A stretch of 64,000 nucleotides of DNA from Paenibacillus sp. PL91 (GTDB taxonomy: Bacteria; Bacillota; Bacilli; Paenibacillales; Paenibacillaceae): assembly GCF_012935325.2 (NCBI RefSeq), contig NZ_JABBYG020000001.1, forward strand, positions 1,054,001 through 1,118,000, read 5' to 3'. Both the position numbers and the translations under genes were made by a program. Below the pieces are notes generated by a model, which did no database searches, was not told the origin of the DNA, and was given only the letters and a program-made list of their open reading frames with translations. Below, piece by piece: positions 14,765-23,934 of the stretch (the stretch's first letter is position 1; every line of letters begins with the position of its first letter).

Positions 14765-16942
14765 TTATCCCCAAGCAGCCAGCTCCATCTCGAAATCGGT
14801 CGTGAAATCTGGGCTGATCGGCGTGACCCGCACGTTCACGTTAGCCTTCCAGATGTTGATTGAGACGTCGGGTGAAGCGCCCTCGTAGACGTACAATCCC
14901 TTGGCCTGCTGATGTACCAGCTCCAGCTTCACCTTCCAGATGCCATGACGGCCGTCGGAGCCGACCGCCTCCACTCGGACGTCCTTGTGCCAGATGGCAC
15001 CGAGTTGAATTTCGGCACGGAAGGCCGTCTTGTTCAGCCCGATTCTGCTGCTGTGGTCGGCCAGAATGTCCGCTTTCCTGACGCGGACGCCGGACCAGTT
15101 GTCACGGATGAATTGCTTGTAGGTGGCAACCCTTGATGCGACCTCGAAGTTGTCAGCTGCGAACCGCTTCCCCCTTACGGTTGTGGGGACATACATCTTG
15201 TGCAAGTAATCGCTTACCATTCTGTGGGTGTTGAAGACGGGCGCGATTGAGCAGATCGACTCTTTCATCAGGTTGACCCATTCCGTCGGGACCGCGCGAT
15301 CACATCGCTTGTAGAACAGCGGAATAATCTCATCCTCCAGCAGCCGGTAAAGCGCTTCGCTGTCCTGCTGCGCCTGGTGCTCGAGGTCGCCGTCTGTCGC
15401 GCCTTCGATGGCCCAGCCGTTCCGCCCGTTGTAGCCTTCTACCCACCAGCCGTCCAGTACGCTGCAGTTGAGTACGCCGTTCATGGCCGCCTTTTGCCCA
15501 CTTGTACCGCTGGCTTCCAACGGCTTCACGGGCGTGTTAAGCCAAACGTCGACGCCTTGGACCAGCTTCTTCGCCTTATCCATCGCATAGTTCTCTACGA
15601 TGTAAACCCGGCCCTTGAACCTTTCCTCTCTGGATAGCTCCACTATTCTGCGGATTAGTTCCTGTCCCGGTCCGTCCGCGGGATGCGCCTTTCCAGCGAA
15701 AACTAGGCACACGGGGCGCTCCGGATCGCCCAGAATGTGAGCGAGCCTCTCTAGATCGCGGAAGATGAGAAGTGCCCGCTTATACGTCGCAAACCGCCTG
15801 GCGAAACCGACGATCAACGGTCCTCCATCTGACGAGGCAAGCGGCAGGCCCAACTCTCGGACCATTTCAGATTTCGCCCGCTGATGCTCCTCCCACAGCT
15901 CTATGAGTGGGATATCTCTAACAGCAGCCCATACGTCCGGTTCCGCAGTGCGGACGGCCCAGTCGGACGGGAGGTGCCGGTCGAACAGTTCCTTCATGCC
16001 GGTGGCCAGCCACGTCCCGATATGGATGCCGTTTGTGACCGAATCGACTGGAATGTCCTGTCTCGGAATATGCGGCATCCACCGGTGGAACATGTCCTGG
16101 GTCACCTCGCCGTGCAGCTTGCTCACCCCGTTCACCTTCGACGACGTGCTGACGGCAAGCCGTGTCATATTGAACGCGTCGCCCACTCGGCCGAGCGACA
16201 GCACCCGCTCCCTGTCCGTCCCGAACTGCCAGTAATAGTTGCCGAAATAACGGTCCATCATGTCGATGGAGAAGACATCATGCCCGGCCGGAACCGGTGT
16301 GTGCGTCGTGAATACAGTGCTCGCCTTGACCGCTTCGAGTGCCGTCTCGAACAGCACTCCTTCGGCGGACAGCATGCGGATGCGCTCGAGCGTCAGGAAC
16401 GCTGGGTGCCCTTCGTTCATATGCCAGACGTCCGGCCGGATGCCCAGCGTTGCAAGCAGTCTCGCTCCGCCGATCCCGAGGATCATCTCCTGGCTTATGC
16501 GAACGTCTTGTTCGCTCGGATAGAGTGTGTCGGTCAAGCGGCGGTCCGCGTCGCTATTCGATTCAACGTCAGTATTGAGGAGGTACAGAGTGACCGAGCC
16601 CATCTGAACGGACCACGCTTTCACATACACCTGCCTGCCGCCCACCATCACGTCGACGACGAGAGGCCGCCCTTCGGCATCCCGCACGAGACGAACTGGA
16701 TAGGAGCTCGCCTCTGGGTCGATTTTGTGATACAAATGCTGCTGCGAGCCGCCCTCATCGATGTGCTGCTGGAAGTAACCGTTGCCGTAAAATATGCCAA
16801 CGCCCGTAAGCTGAACATTCATGTCTGAGGCCGCCTTGATATGGTCACCTGCCAATATGCCAAGGCCGCCCGAGTAAATCGGTAAAGTTTCGTCAAGTCC
16901 AAATTCTGCCGAGAAATATGCTACACCGCCGTTAGACATCAT
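14765..16942 (-). CDS. Alpha-glucan (glycogen/maltodextrin) phosphorylase, N-terminally short
   Basis: Releases glucose-1-phosphate from alpha-1,4-glucans with pyridoxal phosphate. It belongs to the Thermotoga/Thermus-type GT35 group (AYFSAEFGLDETLPIYSGGL, then GILAGDHIKAASD at the N terminus). The cofactor lysine is Lys484 in EASGTSGQKAAMNG, and the C-terminal ~100 residues form the beta-rich domain of this group. At 725 aa it lacks roughly 100 residues that normally precede the AYFSAEFG strand. A TGA codon lies two codons upstream of ATGATG and GAGGTGGG precedes it, so this is the real start of the present gene. Whether the shortened enzyme works is unclear. No other glycogen genes are nearby. 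Confidence 0.88.
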   Translation of the reverse strand: MMSNGGVAYFSAEFGLDETLPIYSGGLGILAGDHIKAASDMNVQLTGVGIFYGNGYFQQHIDEGGSQQHLYHKIDPEASSYPVRLVRDAEGRPLVVDVMVGGRQVYVKAWSVQMGSVTLYLLNTDVESNSDADRRLTDTLYPSEQDVRISQEMILGIGGARLLATLGIRPDVWHMNEGHPAFLTLERIRMLSAEGVLFETALEAVKASTVFTTHTPVPAGHDVFSIDMMDRYFGNYYWQFGTDRERVLSLGRVGDAFNMTRLAVSTSSKVNGVSKLHGEVTQDMFHRWMPHIPRQDIPVDSVTNGIHIGTWLATGMKELFDRHLPSDWAVRTAEPDVWAAVRDIPLIELWEEHQRAKSEMVRELGLPLASSDGGPLIVGFARRFATYKRALLIFRDLERLAHILGDPERPVCLVFAGKAHPADGPGQELIRRIVELSREERFKGRVYIVENYAMDKAKKLVQGVDVWLNTPVKPLEASGTSGQKAAMNGVLNCSVLDGWWVEGYNGRNGWAIEGATDGDLEHQAQQDSEALYRLLEDEIIPLFYKRCDRAVPTEWVNLMKESICSIAPVFNTHRMVSDYLHKMYVPTTVRGKRFAADNFEVASRVATYKQFIRDNWSGVRVRKADILADHSSRIGLNKTAFRAEIQLGAIWHKDVRVEAVGSDGRHGIWKVKLELVHQQAKGLYVYEGASPDVSINIWKANVNVRVTPISPDFTTDFEMELAAWG

Positions 16943-17312
16943 CCCACCTCATTTTCGCGAAAAATTGCGCTTCGCCTTGTAAGCGCCTGACTTGATGCCT
17001 CTATACTATATGCCGGTTTGCAGTACACGTGCCTATAGCAAGCGGGAGTCACGGTGTGGTAAACCTTGGCAAGCCGGGTATATAGGAAACCCATTTTTCA
17101 TACAGATCACTGACTGAGCTTGACAATTGTTGAGCTGTTGGTACAGCATAGTATGCTATAACCTCGACATATCTTTGTATAAAACGCCATATTTTTAATT
17201 CAACTTAATACAGCTTTTCTCATACAGCTTTTCTCATACAGCTATTTATTCAGGATTGTATTACTTTTTTTTAGGTGTTTAAACTACTAAAAAGACCATA
17301 CAGGTTCTGAAC
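16943..17312. other. Intergenic region between phosphorylase and IS element
   Basis: No gene seen. It contains the 14-bp tandem repeat described separately. Confidence 0.4.
17209..17246 (+). repeat. Short tandem repeat (14-bp unit)
   Basis: TACAGCTTTTCTCA occurs twice in tandem plus a partial third copy (TACAGCTATTT). Confidence 0.75.
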
Positions 17313-17352
17313 TGCACCCCGTCAAGTAGACAGTACAAATAATAAAAATCAG

Positions 17353-18270
17353 TTAAGCGGCCTTGTTCCTAAATTCCATTGGACTAAGGCCGTTTAATTT
17401 TGCTTGTAATCGTTCGTTATTGTAAAAATGGATGTAGTTCTCGACGTCCTTCTTGAGATCCTGAAAGGTTTCGTACTTGTGTAAATAGTACTTCTCACAT
17501 TTTAGAGTCCCCCAGAAGGATTCCATTGGGCCGTTATCGATGCATCGACCAACTCGAGACATGCTTTGAAACAGCTCATTTTTGTCCAAGAGCTTTTTGA
17601 AGTCCAACGATGTGTATTGAAATCCACGATCACTGTGAAGCATTGGTTTGCTTCCTGGAGCTGCTTGCAAGGCTTGCTTCAACGTCTGAAATACTAACGG
17701 ATTGTTATTGGAATGTCCCAGAACATAGGATACGATGGATTTATCATGGAGATCTAGAATAGCGCTTAAATACGCTTTTTGACCATGTCCATATTTGAAT
17801 TCGGTCACATTCGTGACCCACTTCTCATTTGGTGCTGTAGCCTCAAACTTACGGTTTAACACATTCTCTGCCACTTGCTGCGGAGTGGAACGCACATATT
17901 TCGCTCTCTTCCTGCGAATGACAGACTGAATACCCCTTAGCTTCATCAACCGGTATACACGTTTATGGTTGATCTTTTTTCCGGTTTGCTTGCGCATATG
18001 CAGAGTCAATTGGCGGTATCCGAAGGTACGCTCCACTTTCTCGTAGATGGATAGCATTACCTGTGTCAACTGCTCATTCTCCAGCTCGCAAGCGCTGGGT
18101 TTTCGATTTAGCCATTTGTAATAGCTCGAGCGTGCAATTCCTGCAATTTCACAGAGAAGCTGTATACTTAATGACTCATCCTTTTGAAGCGCTTGAATGG
18201 CGAGATAGACCGTTTCCTGTCGAATATGTCCTAGCGTCGCCTTCTTTCGAGTTCCTCTAACTTTTTTAAG
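17353..18270 (-). CDS. IS3-family OrfB transposase (integrase domain), -1 frameshift product
   Basis: An rve-type catalytic domain preceded by an HTH_21 region (VYRLMKLRGIQSVIRRKRAK). The frame has no good independent start and is continuous with orfA through the slippery A6G at 18261-18267, giving an OrfAB fusion as in other IS150-like elements. The second Asp (HSDRGFQY) and the Glu (MESFWGTLKCE) of the DDE triad are present. The first Asp, expected in W-V-T-D-V-T-E-F, reads Asn (codon 17809-17811, AAT). The encoded transposase is therefore predicted to be inactive although its frame is intact. Confidence 0.85.
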   Translation of the reverse strand, partial: LKKVRGTRKKATLGHIRQETVYLAIQALQKDESLSIQLLCEIAGIARSSYYKWLNRKPSACELENEQLTQVMLSIYEKVERTFGYRQLTLHMRKQTGKKINHKRVYRLMKLRGIQSVIRRKRAKYVRSTPQQVAENVLNRKFEATAPNEKWVTNVTEFKYGHGQKAYLSAILDLHDKSIVSYVLGHSNNNPLVFQTLKQALQAAPGSKPMLHSDRGFQYTSLDFKKLLDKNELFQSMSRVGRCIDNGPMESFWGTLKCEKYYLHKYETFQDLKKDVENYIHFYNNERLQAKLNGLSPMEFRNKAA

Positions 18271-18908
18271 AATGCATTTTCGGCCCGAAGGCGTTCAATT
18301 TCGTGCTCCATTTGCTTCATCTTGAGTTTCTGTTGATCGGCCTCCGTTAACTCTTCTAGAGCTTTCTTTCTCCCACGGCCATCTTTTAATGCTTCCTGAC
18401 CACCATCTTCAAACTTCTTCACCCATTGATATACTTGCTGGTAGGAGACCTGAAATTGTCCCGCTGTCATTTGGTAGTCATGCTGATTCGTTAGGCAATA
18501 CTGGACGATCTCTATCCGTTCCTGCCATGTTGTAGAGCGACCCTTTGTCATAGCTTTTGCTTCCCCTTTGTAGGCTTTTAAGCTGCTATGACCATTATAC
18601 TTCTTTATCCATTCGGAAAGCTGTGTTGTGCTGGAGATCTTGTATTTATCGATGATCTGGTACTTAGACAATTTCCCCTCAAGGTATTCTTTCACTGCTT
18701 GAAGCTTGAGTTCAGCACTATAACTTCGGTTATGTGTACGGTGCTCCAGCCCTTCATAACCGTACAGCTTATAGCGACGTTGCCATTTCATCAATGTAGT
18801 ATTGTTAATCTTATATTTCTTAGCAGCAGCTAGAAAACCAATCTCTCCACTAGAAACTTCTTCAATGATATTGAGTTTCTCTAGCGCATTATATTTTCCC
18901 CCGACCAT
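18231..18908 (-). CDS. IS3-family OrfA with tandem HTH domains
   Basis: A 225-aa DNA-binding partner. It has two successive helix-turn-helix units: residues ~10-45, NIIEEVSSGEIGFLAAAKKY then KINNTTLMKWQRRY; and ~120-165, QRIEIVQYCLTNQHDYQMTA then GQFQVSYQQVYQWVKKFEDG. A C-terminal leucine-zipper-like coiled coil follows (LKMKQMEHEIERLRAENAFL). The slippery heptamer for fusion to OrfB lies just before its stop. Confidence 0.88.
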   Translation of the reverse strand: MVGGKYNALEKLNIIEEVSSGEIGFLAAAKKYKINNTTLMKWQRRYKLYGYEGLEHRTHNRSYSAELKLQAVKEYLEGKLSKYQIIDKYKISSTTQLSEWIKKYNGHSSLKAYKGEAKAMTKGRSTTWQERIEIVQYCLTNQHDYQMTAGQFQVSYQQVYQWVKKFEDGGQEALKDGRGRKKALEELTEADQQKLKMKQMEHEIERLRAENAFLKKLEELERRRR

Positions 18909-19003
18909 GAAAAAGCTCCCCTTACAGTAACAGGTTTTATTTTTTAACCTGTCTACCGTAAGGGGAGCATATCATTCTTAACCTGCATGGTCACTTTTCT
19001 TTG

Positions 19004-20440
19004 TTAAACTTTAGAGCGCTTTCCAGTCCAGACAATCATAAGCACGACAATTATGAAGGCTAACGCCAGCATAACCGTACTTGCGGTAAGAGCAGTGGAA
19101 ATGCGATGAGTCAGAAGATCTCGTTCGCTTAAATTTATTGAGCTGGCTGCTGCGTATATCGTGACAAGTATACCTAATCCCAAGGAACCTCCGAGTTGAT
19201 GGGCCACATTCACCAAACCTGATGCAGCACCTGCATCCTCTGGATCTACACCTGCAATGCCAGAAGCGGTAAGCGGTCCAAGAGATGCTCCCTGACCAAT
19301 ACCAATCAGGATCATTGGCAATGCGACACCCGCGAAGTAAGAGATATCTGCTGACAGACGGCTAAGCCAAGCCATTCCGATTAACGTTATAATCAAACCA
19401 CCGGCAAGCAAACGAGCATTACCATACCGCCGGGTAAATTTCGGAACATTGACTGCAATAATGAAATTCGTGGCTGTCATCGGTAAGAAGGCAAGACCAG
19501 CCTCAAGCGGACTGTACTCCCTGACGCTCTGGAGGAACTGAGTAATGAAGAACCAAAACCCCATCATTGCCCCGAGAAACAAAATACGTGCCAGGTAAGC
19601 TCCTGTTCGTTGTCTGCTTTTGAATAAGCGAAGCGGCATGATGGGCTGAGTTGCACGCCATTCATTAATGATGAAAAGCGCAAGTAGTAAAATACCAGCC
19701 ACCAATGCCTCTACGGTGAGAGCATCGTCCCAACCAGCAGTAGCTGATCTTACAATGCCATAAACGAGTGCTGTCATGCCGAGCGTTGAACTTATTGCTC
19801 CGACTAAATCAAATTTACCTGGAATATGATCAGTCTCGGTGAGATATCTAGGTGCAGCAATCATCATCGCAGCTCCGATAGGAATATTGATAAAGAAACC
19901 AACACGCCAGGAAATCCAATCGGTAAGGATTCCGCCAAGCACAAATCCGAGACTGGCACCTATGCCAGCAATAGCGCCGTAGTAGGCCACTGCACGTGTG
20001 CGCTCTTGACCTTCAGCGAAGTTTGCTGTTAAAAGAGCAAGTGTTGATGGCGCTAAGATTGCAGCTCCGATTCCCTGTAATACTCGGCCGGCGATTATCC
20101 AGGTCACGGACTGCGATAAACCAACGGTTAGTGAAGCTATTCCAAATAGTCCGATGCCGATGATGAACATACGACGTCGACCAAGGATGTCCCCAATTCT
20201 AGCGCCGAGCAATAACAATCCTCCGAAGGTTAACGTGTAGGCGTTTTGTATCCAAGACAGCCCCGTCGCTGAGAAACCGAGGTCGATCTGCATTTCCGGA
20301 AGCGCTGTGATAACGATCGAGATGTCCAGAACAATAATCAAATAACTGATCAAGATAATGAATAGGACAGCAGTCTGTTTTGAGCGTGTTTTAGATCCTT
20401 GCTTATTGAAATGGTAAGATTCTATATTATTTTCAGCCAT
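19004..20440 (-). CDS. DHA2-family (EmrB/QacA-like) MFS drug exporter
   Basis: A 478-aa, 14-helix drug:proton antiporter. It has the motif-C-like stretch SLGFVLGGILTDWISWRVGF, then FINIPIG, the motif A region LGARIGDILGRRRMF and the motif-D1-type LDISIVITALPEMQ in helix 1. The ATG at 20440 (MAENN) is preferred because GGGAG lies 7 bases before it; the ORF extends 11 codons further upstream. It probably exports hydrophobic drugs or cell-made toxic compounds. It is transcribed toward the IS3 element. Confidence 0.92.
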   Translation of the reverse strand: MAENNIESYHFNKQGSKTRSKQTAVLFIILISYLIIVLDISIVITALPEMQIDLGFSATGLSWIQNAYTLTFGGLLLLGARIGDILGRRRMFIIGIGLFGIASLTVGLSQSVTWIIAGRVLQGIGAAILAPSTLALLTANFAEGQERTRAVAYYGAIAGIGASLGFVLGGILTDWISWRVGFFINIPIGAAMMIAAPRYLTETDHIPGKFDLVGAISSTLGMTALVYGIVRSATAGWDDALTVEALVAGILLLALFIINEWRATQPIMPLRLFKSRQRTGAYLARILFLGAMMGFWFFITQFLQSVREYSPLEAGLAFLPMTATNFIIAVNVPKFTRRYGNARLLAGGLIITLIGMAWLSRLSADISYFAGVALPMILIGIGQGASLGPLTASGIAGVDPEDAGAASGLVNVAHQLGGSLGLGILVTIYAAASSINLSERDLLTHRISTALTASTVMLALAFIIVVLMIVWTGKRSKV

Positions 20441-20525
20441 TAAGTTCTCCCTTGATAACAGTTGAAACAACAATTATTTTATCTTGCACGTAATCTCTAA
20501 TCCCCAATCGGCAGATCAAGACATT

Positions 20526-20553
20526 AAAAGGCAGCTGTTGCCGCTGCCTTTTT
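20526..20553. terminator. Bidirectional terminator between ADH and exporter genes
   Basis: AAAAGGCAGC / GCTGCCTTTTT with a 7-base loop ends the oxidoreductase operon on the minus strand and has T-runs on both strands. Confidence 0.85.
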
Positions 20554-20613
20554 GCTTAGGGATGGTTACCTTAAATTATGCTTTTAAATTTAAGCTGCAG
20601 ATGGAATTATTCA

Positions 20614-21648
20614 TTAAGGTCGAATTAATACTTTGAGTGCTTCACGGTTATCCATAGCACGATAACCCTCTGGAACACCTTCAAAATCAACCGTTACGTC
20701 AAAAACACGACCAGGTTCAACTTTGCCATCCAGAATATCCGGCAACAATTCTTCCATGTATGCACGCGTTGGCGCCGGACCTCCCGTAAGCGTAATATTA
20801 CGCCCGAAAAGACTTGCAAAGCCGATAGGAGCTTCATCATACTGAGGAACACCAACTCGGCTGATAACTCCGCCAGCCCGAACGGCTCCAAGACTCATCT
20901 CGTAAGCAGGCATCAGCCCGACACATTCAAGAACGACATGTGTTCCCTCACCATTCGTCAGCTCTCGAACTTTCGCGATGCCTTCTTCTCCGCGCTCAGT
21001 GATAACGTCTGTTGCGCCGAATTCAATACCAAGATCTGTCCGCTTCTTATGACGGCCCATAAGGATTATTTTCTTGGCACCGAGCTTCTTCGCTGACAGA
21101 ACGGCAAGAAGACCAACAGCTCCATCACCAATAACCGTTACAGTCGTATTCTCATTCACGCCTCCCATCACCGCCGCATGATAACCAGTGCCGTATACGT
21201 CAGACAATGTCAACAGGGACGGCAACAAAGGAGAGTTTTCGTCAATTTCGTCAGGCAGTTTGAACATACTTCCCTGTGCTTGAGGCACTCGAACAAATTC
21301 CGCCTGGCAGCCGGTCATAAAGCCCCCATGCACACAAGAAGTCATCAATCCTTCTTGGCAAAATGGACATGTGTTGTCACCGTAAGCAAACGGAACGACG
21401 ACCAAATCGCCTTTCTGGAATCCAGAAACTTTTGAACCCATTTCTTCAATCCTTCCGATCACTTCATGCCCCATTGCTTCGCCCTCTCCATGCTCATGGG
21501 CATGCATGTTGTGATAAGGATGCAGGTCACTTCCGCAAATGCAGGCAGCAACCACTTTCAAAATCACATCCGTCGGTTCTTGCAATTTCGGAACAGGCAC
21601 TTCTTCAACGCGAACATCACCAGCAGCGTACATAATATTTGCTTTCAT
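20614..21648 (-). CDS. Zinc-dependent alcohol dehydrogenase (threonine/formaldehyde dehydrogenase-like)
   Basis: A 344-aa MDR enzyme that oxidises an alcohol or reduces an aldehyde with NAD(P). Catalytic zinc ligands are visible in CICGSDLHPY and GHEVIG. Structural-zinc cysteines are partly kept (CPFCQEGLMTSC), and the Rossmann motif is VIGDGAVGLLAVLSAKKLG at ~165-185. GGTGGAG precedes the ATG. It is the last gene of a co-directional oxidoreductase set (NmrA-like, ADH remnant, CMD, cupin, AKR, ADH), a mix typical of Bacillus loci responding to reactive aldehydes or quinones. Confidence 0.9.
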   Translation of the reverse strand: MKANIMYAAGDVRVEEVPVPKLQEPTDVILKVVAACICGSDLHPYHNMHAHEHGEGEAMGHEVIGRIEEMGSKVSGFQKGDLVVVPFAYGDNTCPFCQEGLMTSCVHGGFMTGCQAEFVRVPQAQGSMFKLPDEIDENSPLLPSLLTLSDVYGTGYHAAVMGGVNENTTVTVIGDGAVGLLAVLSAKKLGAKKIILMGRHKKRTDLGIEFGATDVITERGEEGIAKVRELTNGEGTHVVLECVGLMPAYEMSLGAVRAGGVISRVGVPQYDEAPIGFASLFGRNITLTGGPAPTRAYMEELLPDILDGKVEPGRVFDVTVDFEGVPEGYRAMDNREALKVLIRP

Positions 21649-21724
21649 ACCAATTCTCCACCTTTTCTATACATATTGCTTTATATATTCCTATTTTTAA
21701 TTTTCCTCATTAACTGCCTAAACA

Positions 21725-22705
21725 TTACTGAGCTCCCACTATGGGATGTGGGACATACAGTTCTTCCAGGAATGAGATTTCTTCAGGAGTTAATTTCACC
21801 AATAGAGCACCTACAGAATCTTCAAGTTGAGCGATCCTCGTTGCTCCAACAATAGGAGCAGCTACAGCTTCTTTCTGAAGCAGCCATGCAAGCGCAATAT
21901 GACTGCGGGGTACGCCGCGCTTCTCTGCAATTGACGCAACTCGCTTAATGATCAATCGATCTGCATCAGCAGTCGAATCGTACTTTGATTTTTGAATTTG
22001 ATCAGTTTCTGATCTATGTGTGGTTTCCGACCAATCGCGAATCAGTCTTCCCGATGCAAGTGGACTATAAGGAGTCAACGCAATTTTTTGGTCATTACAA
22101 AGCGGGATCATCTCTCTTTCCTCTTCGCGGTAAATGAGATTAAGGTGATTTTGCATGGAAACAAAACGCGTCCAGCCATTTTTCTCAGCCACATGTAATG
22201 CTTTTTGAAATTGCCATGCATACATCGCAGAAGCGCCGATATATCTGGATTTTCCAGACTTTACCACATCATGCAAGGCTTCCATGGTTTCTTCAATAGG
22301 CGTGTCGTAATCCCAGCGGTGGATGATGTAGAGATCTACATAATCGGTCCCTAGTCTTTTCAAGCTTTTATCGATTTCGCTCATAATGGCCTTTCGAGAA
22401 AGCCCTGCACCATTGGGCCCTTGATGCATGCGTCCCCAGACCTTTGTAGCGAGAACAATTTCATCCCGGCTCGCATAATCCTTTAGAGTTTTTCCAATAA
22501 TCTCTTCACTGGTTCCGCCTGCATAGATATTCGCTGTATCAAAAAAGTTGATACCCAGTTCTAGAGCTCTTTTAATGATAGGGCGACTGCGCTCCTCATC
22601 GAGCACCCATTGATGTCCTCCTGGGAGCACATTACCAAAGCTCATACAACCCAGACAAATCCGAGAGACGTCCATTCCAGTATTTCCGAATTTAATATAT
22701 TCCAT
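21725..22705 (-). CDS. Aldo/keto reductase
   Basis: A 326-aa TIM-barrel NADPH-dependent carbonyl reductase. The catalytic tetrad is visible: Asp (FFDTANIY), Tyr (NIY), Lys (VLATKVW) and His (YIIHRWD). Cofactor residues follow in the C-terminal IVGATRIAQLEDS. AGGAGG lies 5-10 bases upstream of the ATG. The cupin gene ends 12 bases before it, so the two are cotranscribed. Likely role: reduction of toxic aldehydes (inference). Confidence 0.93.
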   Translation of the reverse strand: MEYIKFGNTGMDVSRICLGCMSFGNVLPGGHQWVLDEERSRPIIKRALELGINFFDTANIYAGGTSEEIIGKTLKDYASRDEIVLATKVWGRMHQGPNGAGLSRKAIMSEIDKSLKRLGTDYVDLYIIHRWDYDTPIEETMEALHDVVKSGKSRYIGASAMYAWQFQKALHVAEKNGWTRFVSMQNHLNLIYREEEREMIPLCNDQKIALTPYSPLASGRLIRDWSETTHRSETDQIQKSKYDSTADADRLIIKRVASIAEKRGVPRSHIALAWLLQKEAVAAPIVGATRIAQLEDSVGALLVKLTPEEISFLEELYVPHPIVGAQ

Positions 22706-22717
22706 AAAGCAAACCTC

Positions 22718-23116
22718 CTAGAGTTTATCGAACCATTCATCATCGACCGCTTCTAACCATTCTGTTTCTCCTGGAGTCATGGCCAGGTGTACAAACCAGC
22801 TGTCTTTTGTCGCGCCATGCCAATGTTTCACGTTAGGTGGAATATTGACCACATCACCTGTTTGGAGCAACCGGGCAGGTCTGCCTTCTTCTTGATACCA
22901 GCCTTTGCCGCCGGTGACTAACAGAACTTGTCCGACTTGATGAGAGTGCCAGTTATTCCGGGCCCCTGGAGCAAAGGTAACGTTACCTATCGCGGTATTC
23001 AGAGGTGTTGGGTCTGTAAAAACCATTTGCAGGTAGGCGTCCCCTGTAAAGTTTGCTTTAACCTTTTCCCCTAATGGAAAAATGGTACTATTGCGAAGTT
23101 GTTCATTATTCATCAT
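22718..23116 (-). CDS. Single-domain cupin protein
   Basis: A 132-aa metal-binding cupin. Motif 1 is HSHQVGQVLLVTGGKGWYQE with a preceding NNWHSH; motif 2 is GDVVNIPPNVKHWHG. Proteins of this group occur beside carboxymuconolactone-decarboxylase-like proteins and some have hydroxynitrile lyase activity; here the function is open. The start is the second of two adjacent ATGs if spacing from AGGAAG is the guide. It lies between the AKR and CMD genes in one operon. Confidence 0.88.
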   Translation of the reverse strand: MMNNEQLRNSTIFPLGEKVKANFTGDAYLQMVFTDPTPLNTAIGNVTFAPGARNNWHSHQVGQVLLVTGGKGWYQEEGRPARLLQTGDVVNIPPNVKHWHGATKDSWFVHLAMTPGETEWLEAVDDEWFDKL

Positions 23117-23150
23117 TGCTTCCTACTTTCAATGTTATTTAATAAGAGGC

Positions 23151-23909
23151 TTATTCCGATTTCGCCGCAGCTTCATTCACGCACCGGAGAGCATTCAGGC
23201 TGCGCGGATAGCCGATGAAAGGCATGCATTGAGAAATAACTTTGATAAGGAAACTCTTATCATTTCCAAGCCTTATATTAGCGGCAGCATGGCTGGTCAA
23301 CTGAGGTTCACATCCACCCTGGGCCAAAAGAAAGCAAATTGTAATCATCTCTCTTTGTTTGTAGTCAAGCCCTTTTCGCGTATAGTAATCCCCAAAGCAG
23401 TTAGATGCGAGCCAGTAATTGATGTGCTTGCTCTCTTCAGGTCCTGACTGCCAGAAATCCTGCATGTGTTCCCCGAAGATGTCTACCTGTGCCGTAATCC
23501 CTGCTTCTAAACGGGTTTCTGTAGTTGTAGTTTCTTGTCCTGGTAAAGGAAGTTCAACCCCTCTTGAAGTCAAAATTTCATTCACAGCATGCAGAAAAGG
23601 AAAAACTCTTCCTATTCCCATGTAAGGTACGGACTGATAAACAATCTCTTTTACTTCCACTGGAGTAACGCCAAAGTTTAGTGCCGCTGGGAGCATAACT
23701 CTGAACTCATCAATTCCTTGACAGCCGATTAAAACGGACAAAATGGCCATCATACGAGTTCTGTCATCCAAATCGTCCTGGTTCACGACTTCATCAAACG
23801 CAAAGTTATCAAGCCGCTCAATAAACTCGGGATCTGTTTCCAAGAACTTGGAGTCGTAACCTGGAAACATTCGCTCATGATATTTTTTAGCTGCTTCCGT
23901 AATTCTCAT
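23151..23909 (-). CDS. Carboxymuconolactone decarboxylase family protein (two CMD domains)
   Basis: A 252-aa product with two tandem CMD/AhpD-like helical domains: residues ~30-115 (RTRMMAILSVLIGCQGIDEF) and ~150-240 (QREMITICFLLAQGGCEPQL, then TSHAAANIRLG). Each domain keeps one Cys but not the CxxC of true AhpD peroxidases, so peroxidase activity is doubtful. It resembles B. subtilis YraC-like proteins found in aldehyde-stress loci. AAGGAGAA precedes the ATG. Confidence 0.88.
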   Translation of the reverse strand: MRITEAAKKYHERMFPGYDSKFLETDPEFIERLDNFAFDEVVNQDDLDDRTRMMAILSVLIGCQGIDEFRVMLPAALNFGVTPVEVKEIVYQSVPYMGIGRVFPFLHAVNEILTSRGVELPLPGQETTTTETRLEAGITAQVDIFGEHMQDFWQSGPEESKHINYWLASNCFGDYYTRKGLDYKQREMITICFLLAQGGCEPQLTSHAAANIRLGNDKSFLIKVISQCMPFIGYPRSLNALRCVNEAAAKSE

Positions 23910-23934
23910 CGCTTATTCTCCTTTAAGATAAGGG

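Larger units (their letters stand above)
17313..18969 (-). mobile_element. IS3-family insertion sequence (IS150-like group), complete ends
   Basis: A 1657-bp element with two overlapping frames. Its terminal inverted repeats are imperfect: TGCACCCCGTCAAGTAGACA at the left end and, read inward, TGCTCCCCTTACGGTAGACA at the right. No obvious 3-4 bp target duplication flanks it (left ...TGAAC, right TATCA...), suggesting age or recombination. It lies 35 bases downstream of the DHA2 exporter stop codon. Confidence 0.85.

Noticed and set aside
15884..16828. A 314-codon plus-strand open frame inside the phosphorylase gene
   Set aside because: It is the antisense of a clear GT35 enzyme, has Arg/His/Pro-rich shadow composition and no ribosome binding site.
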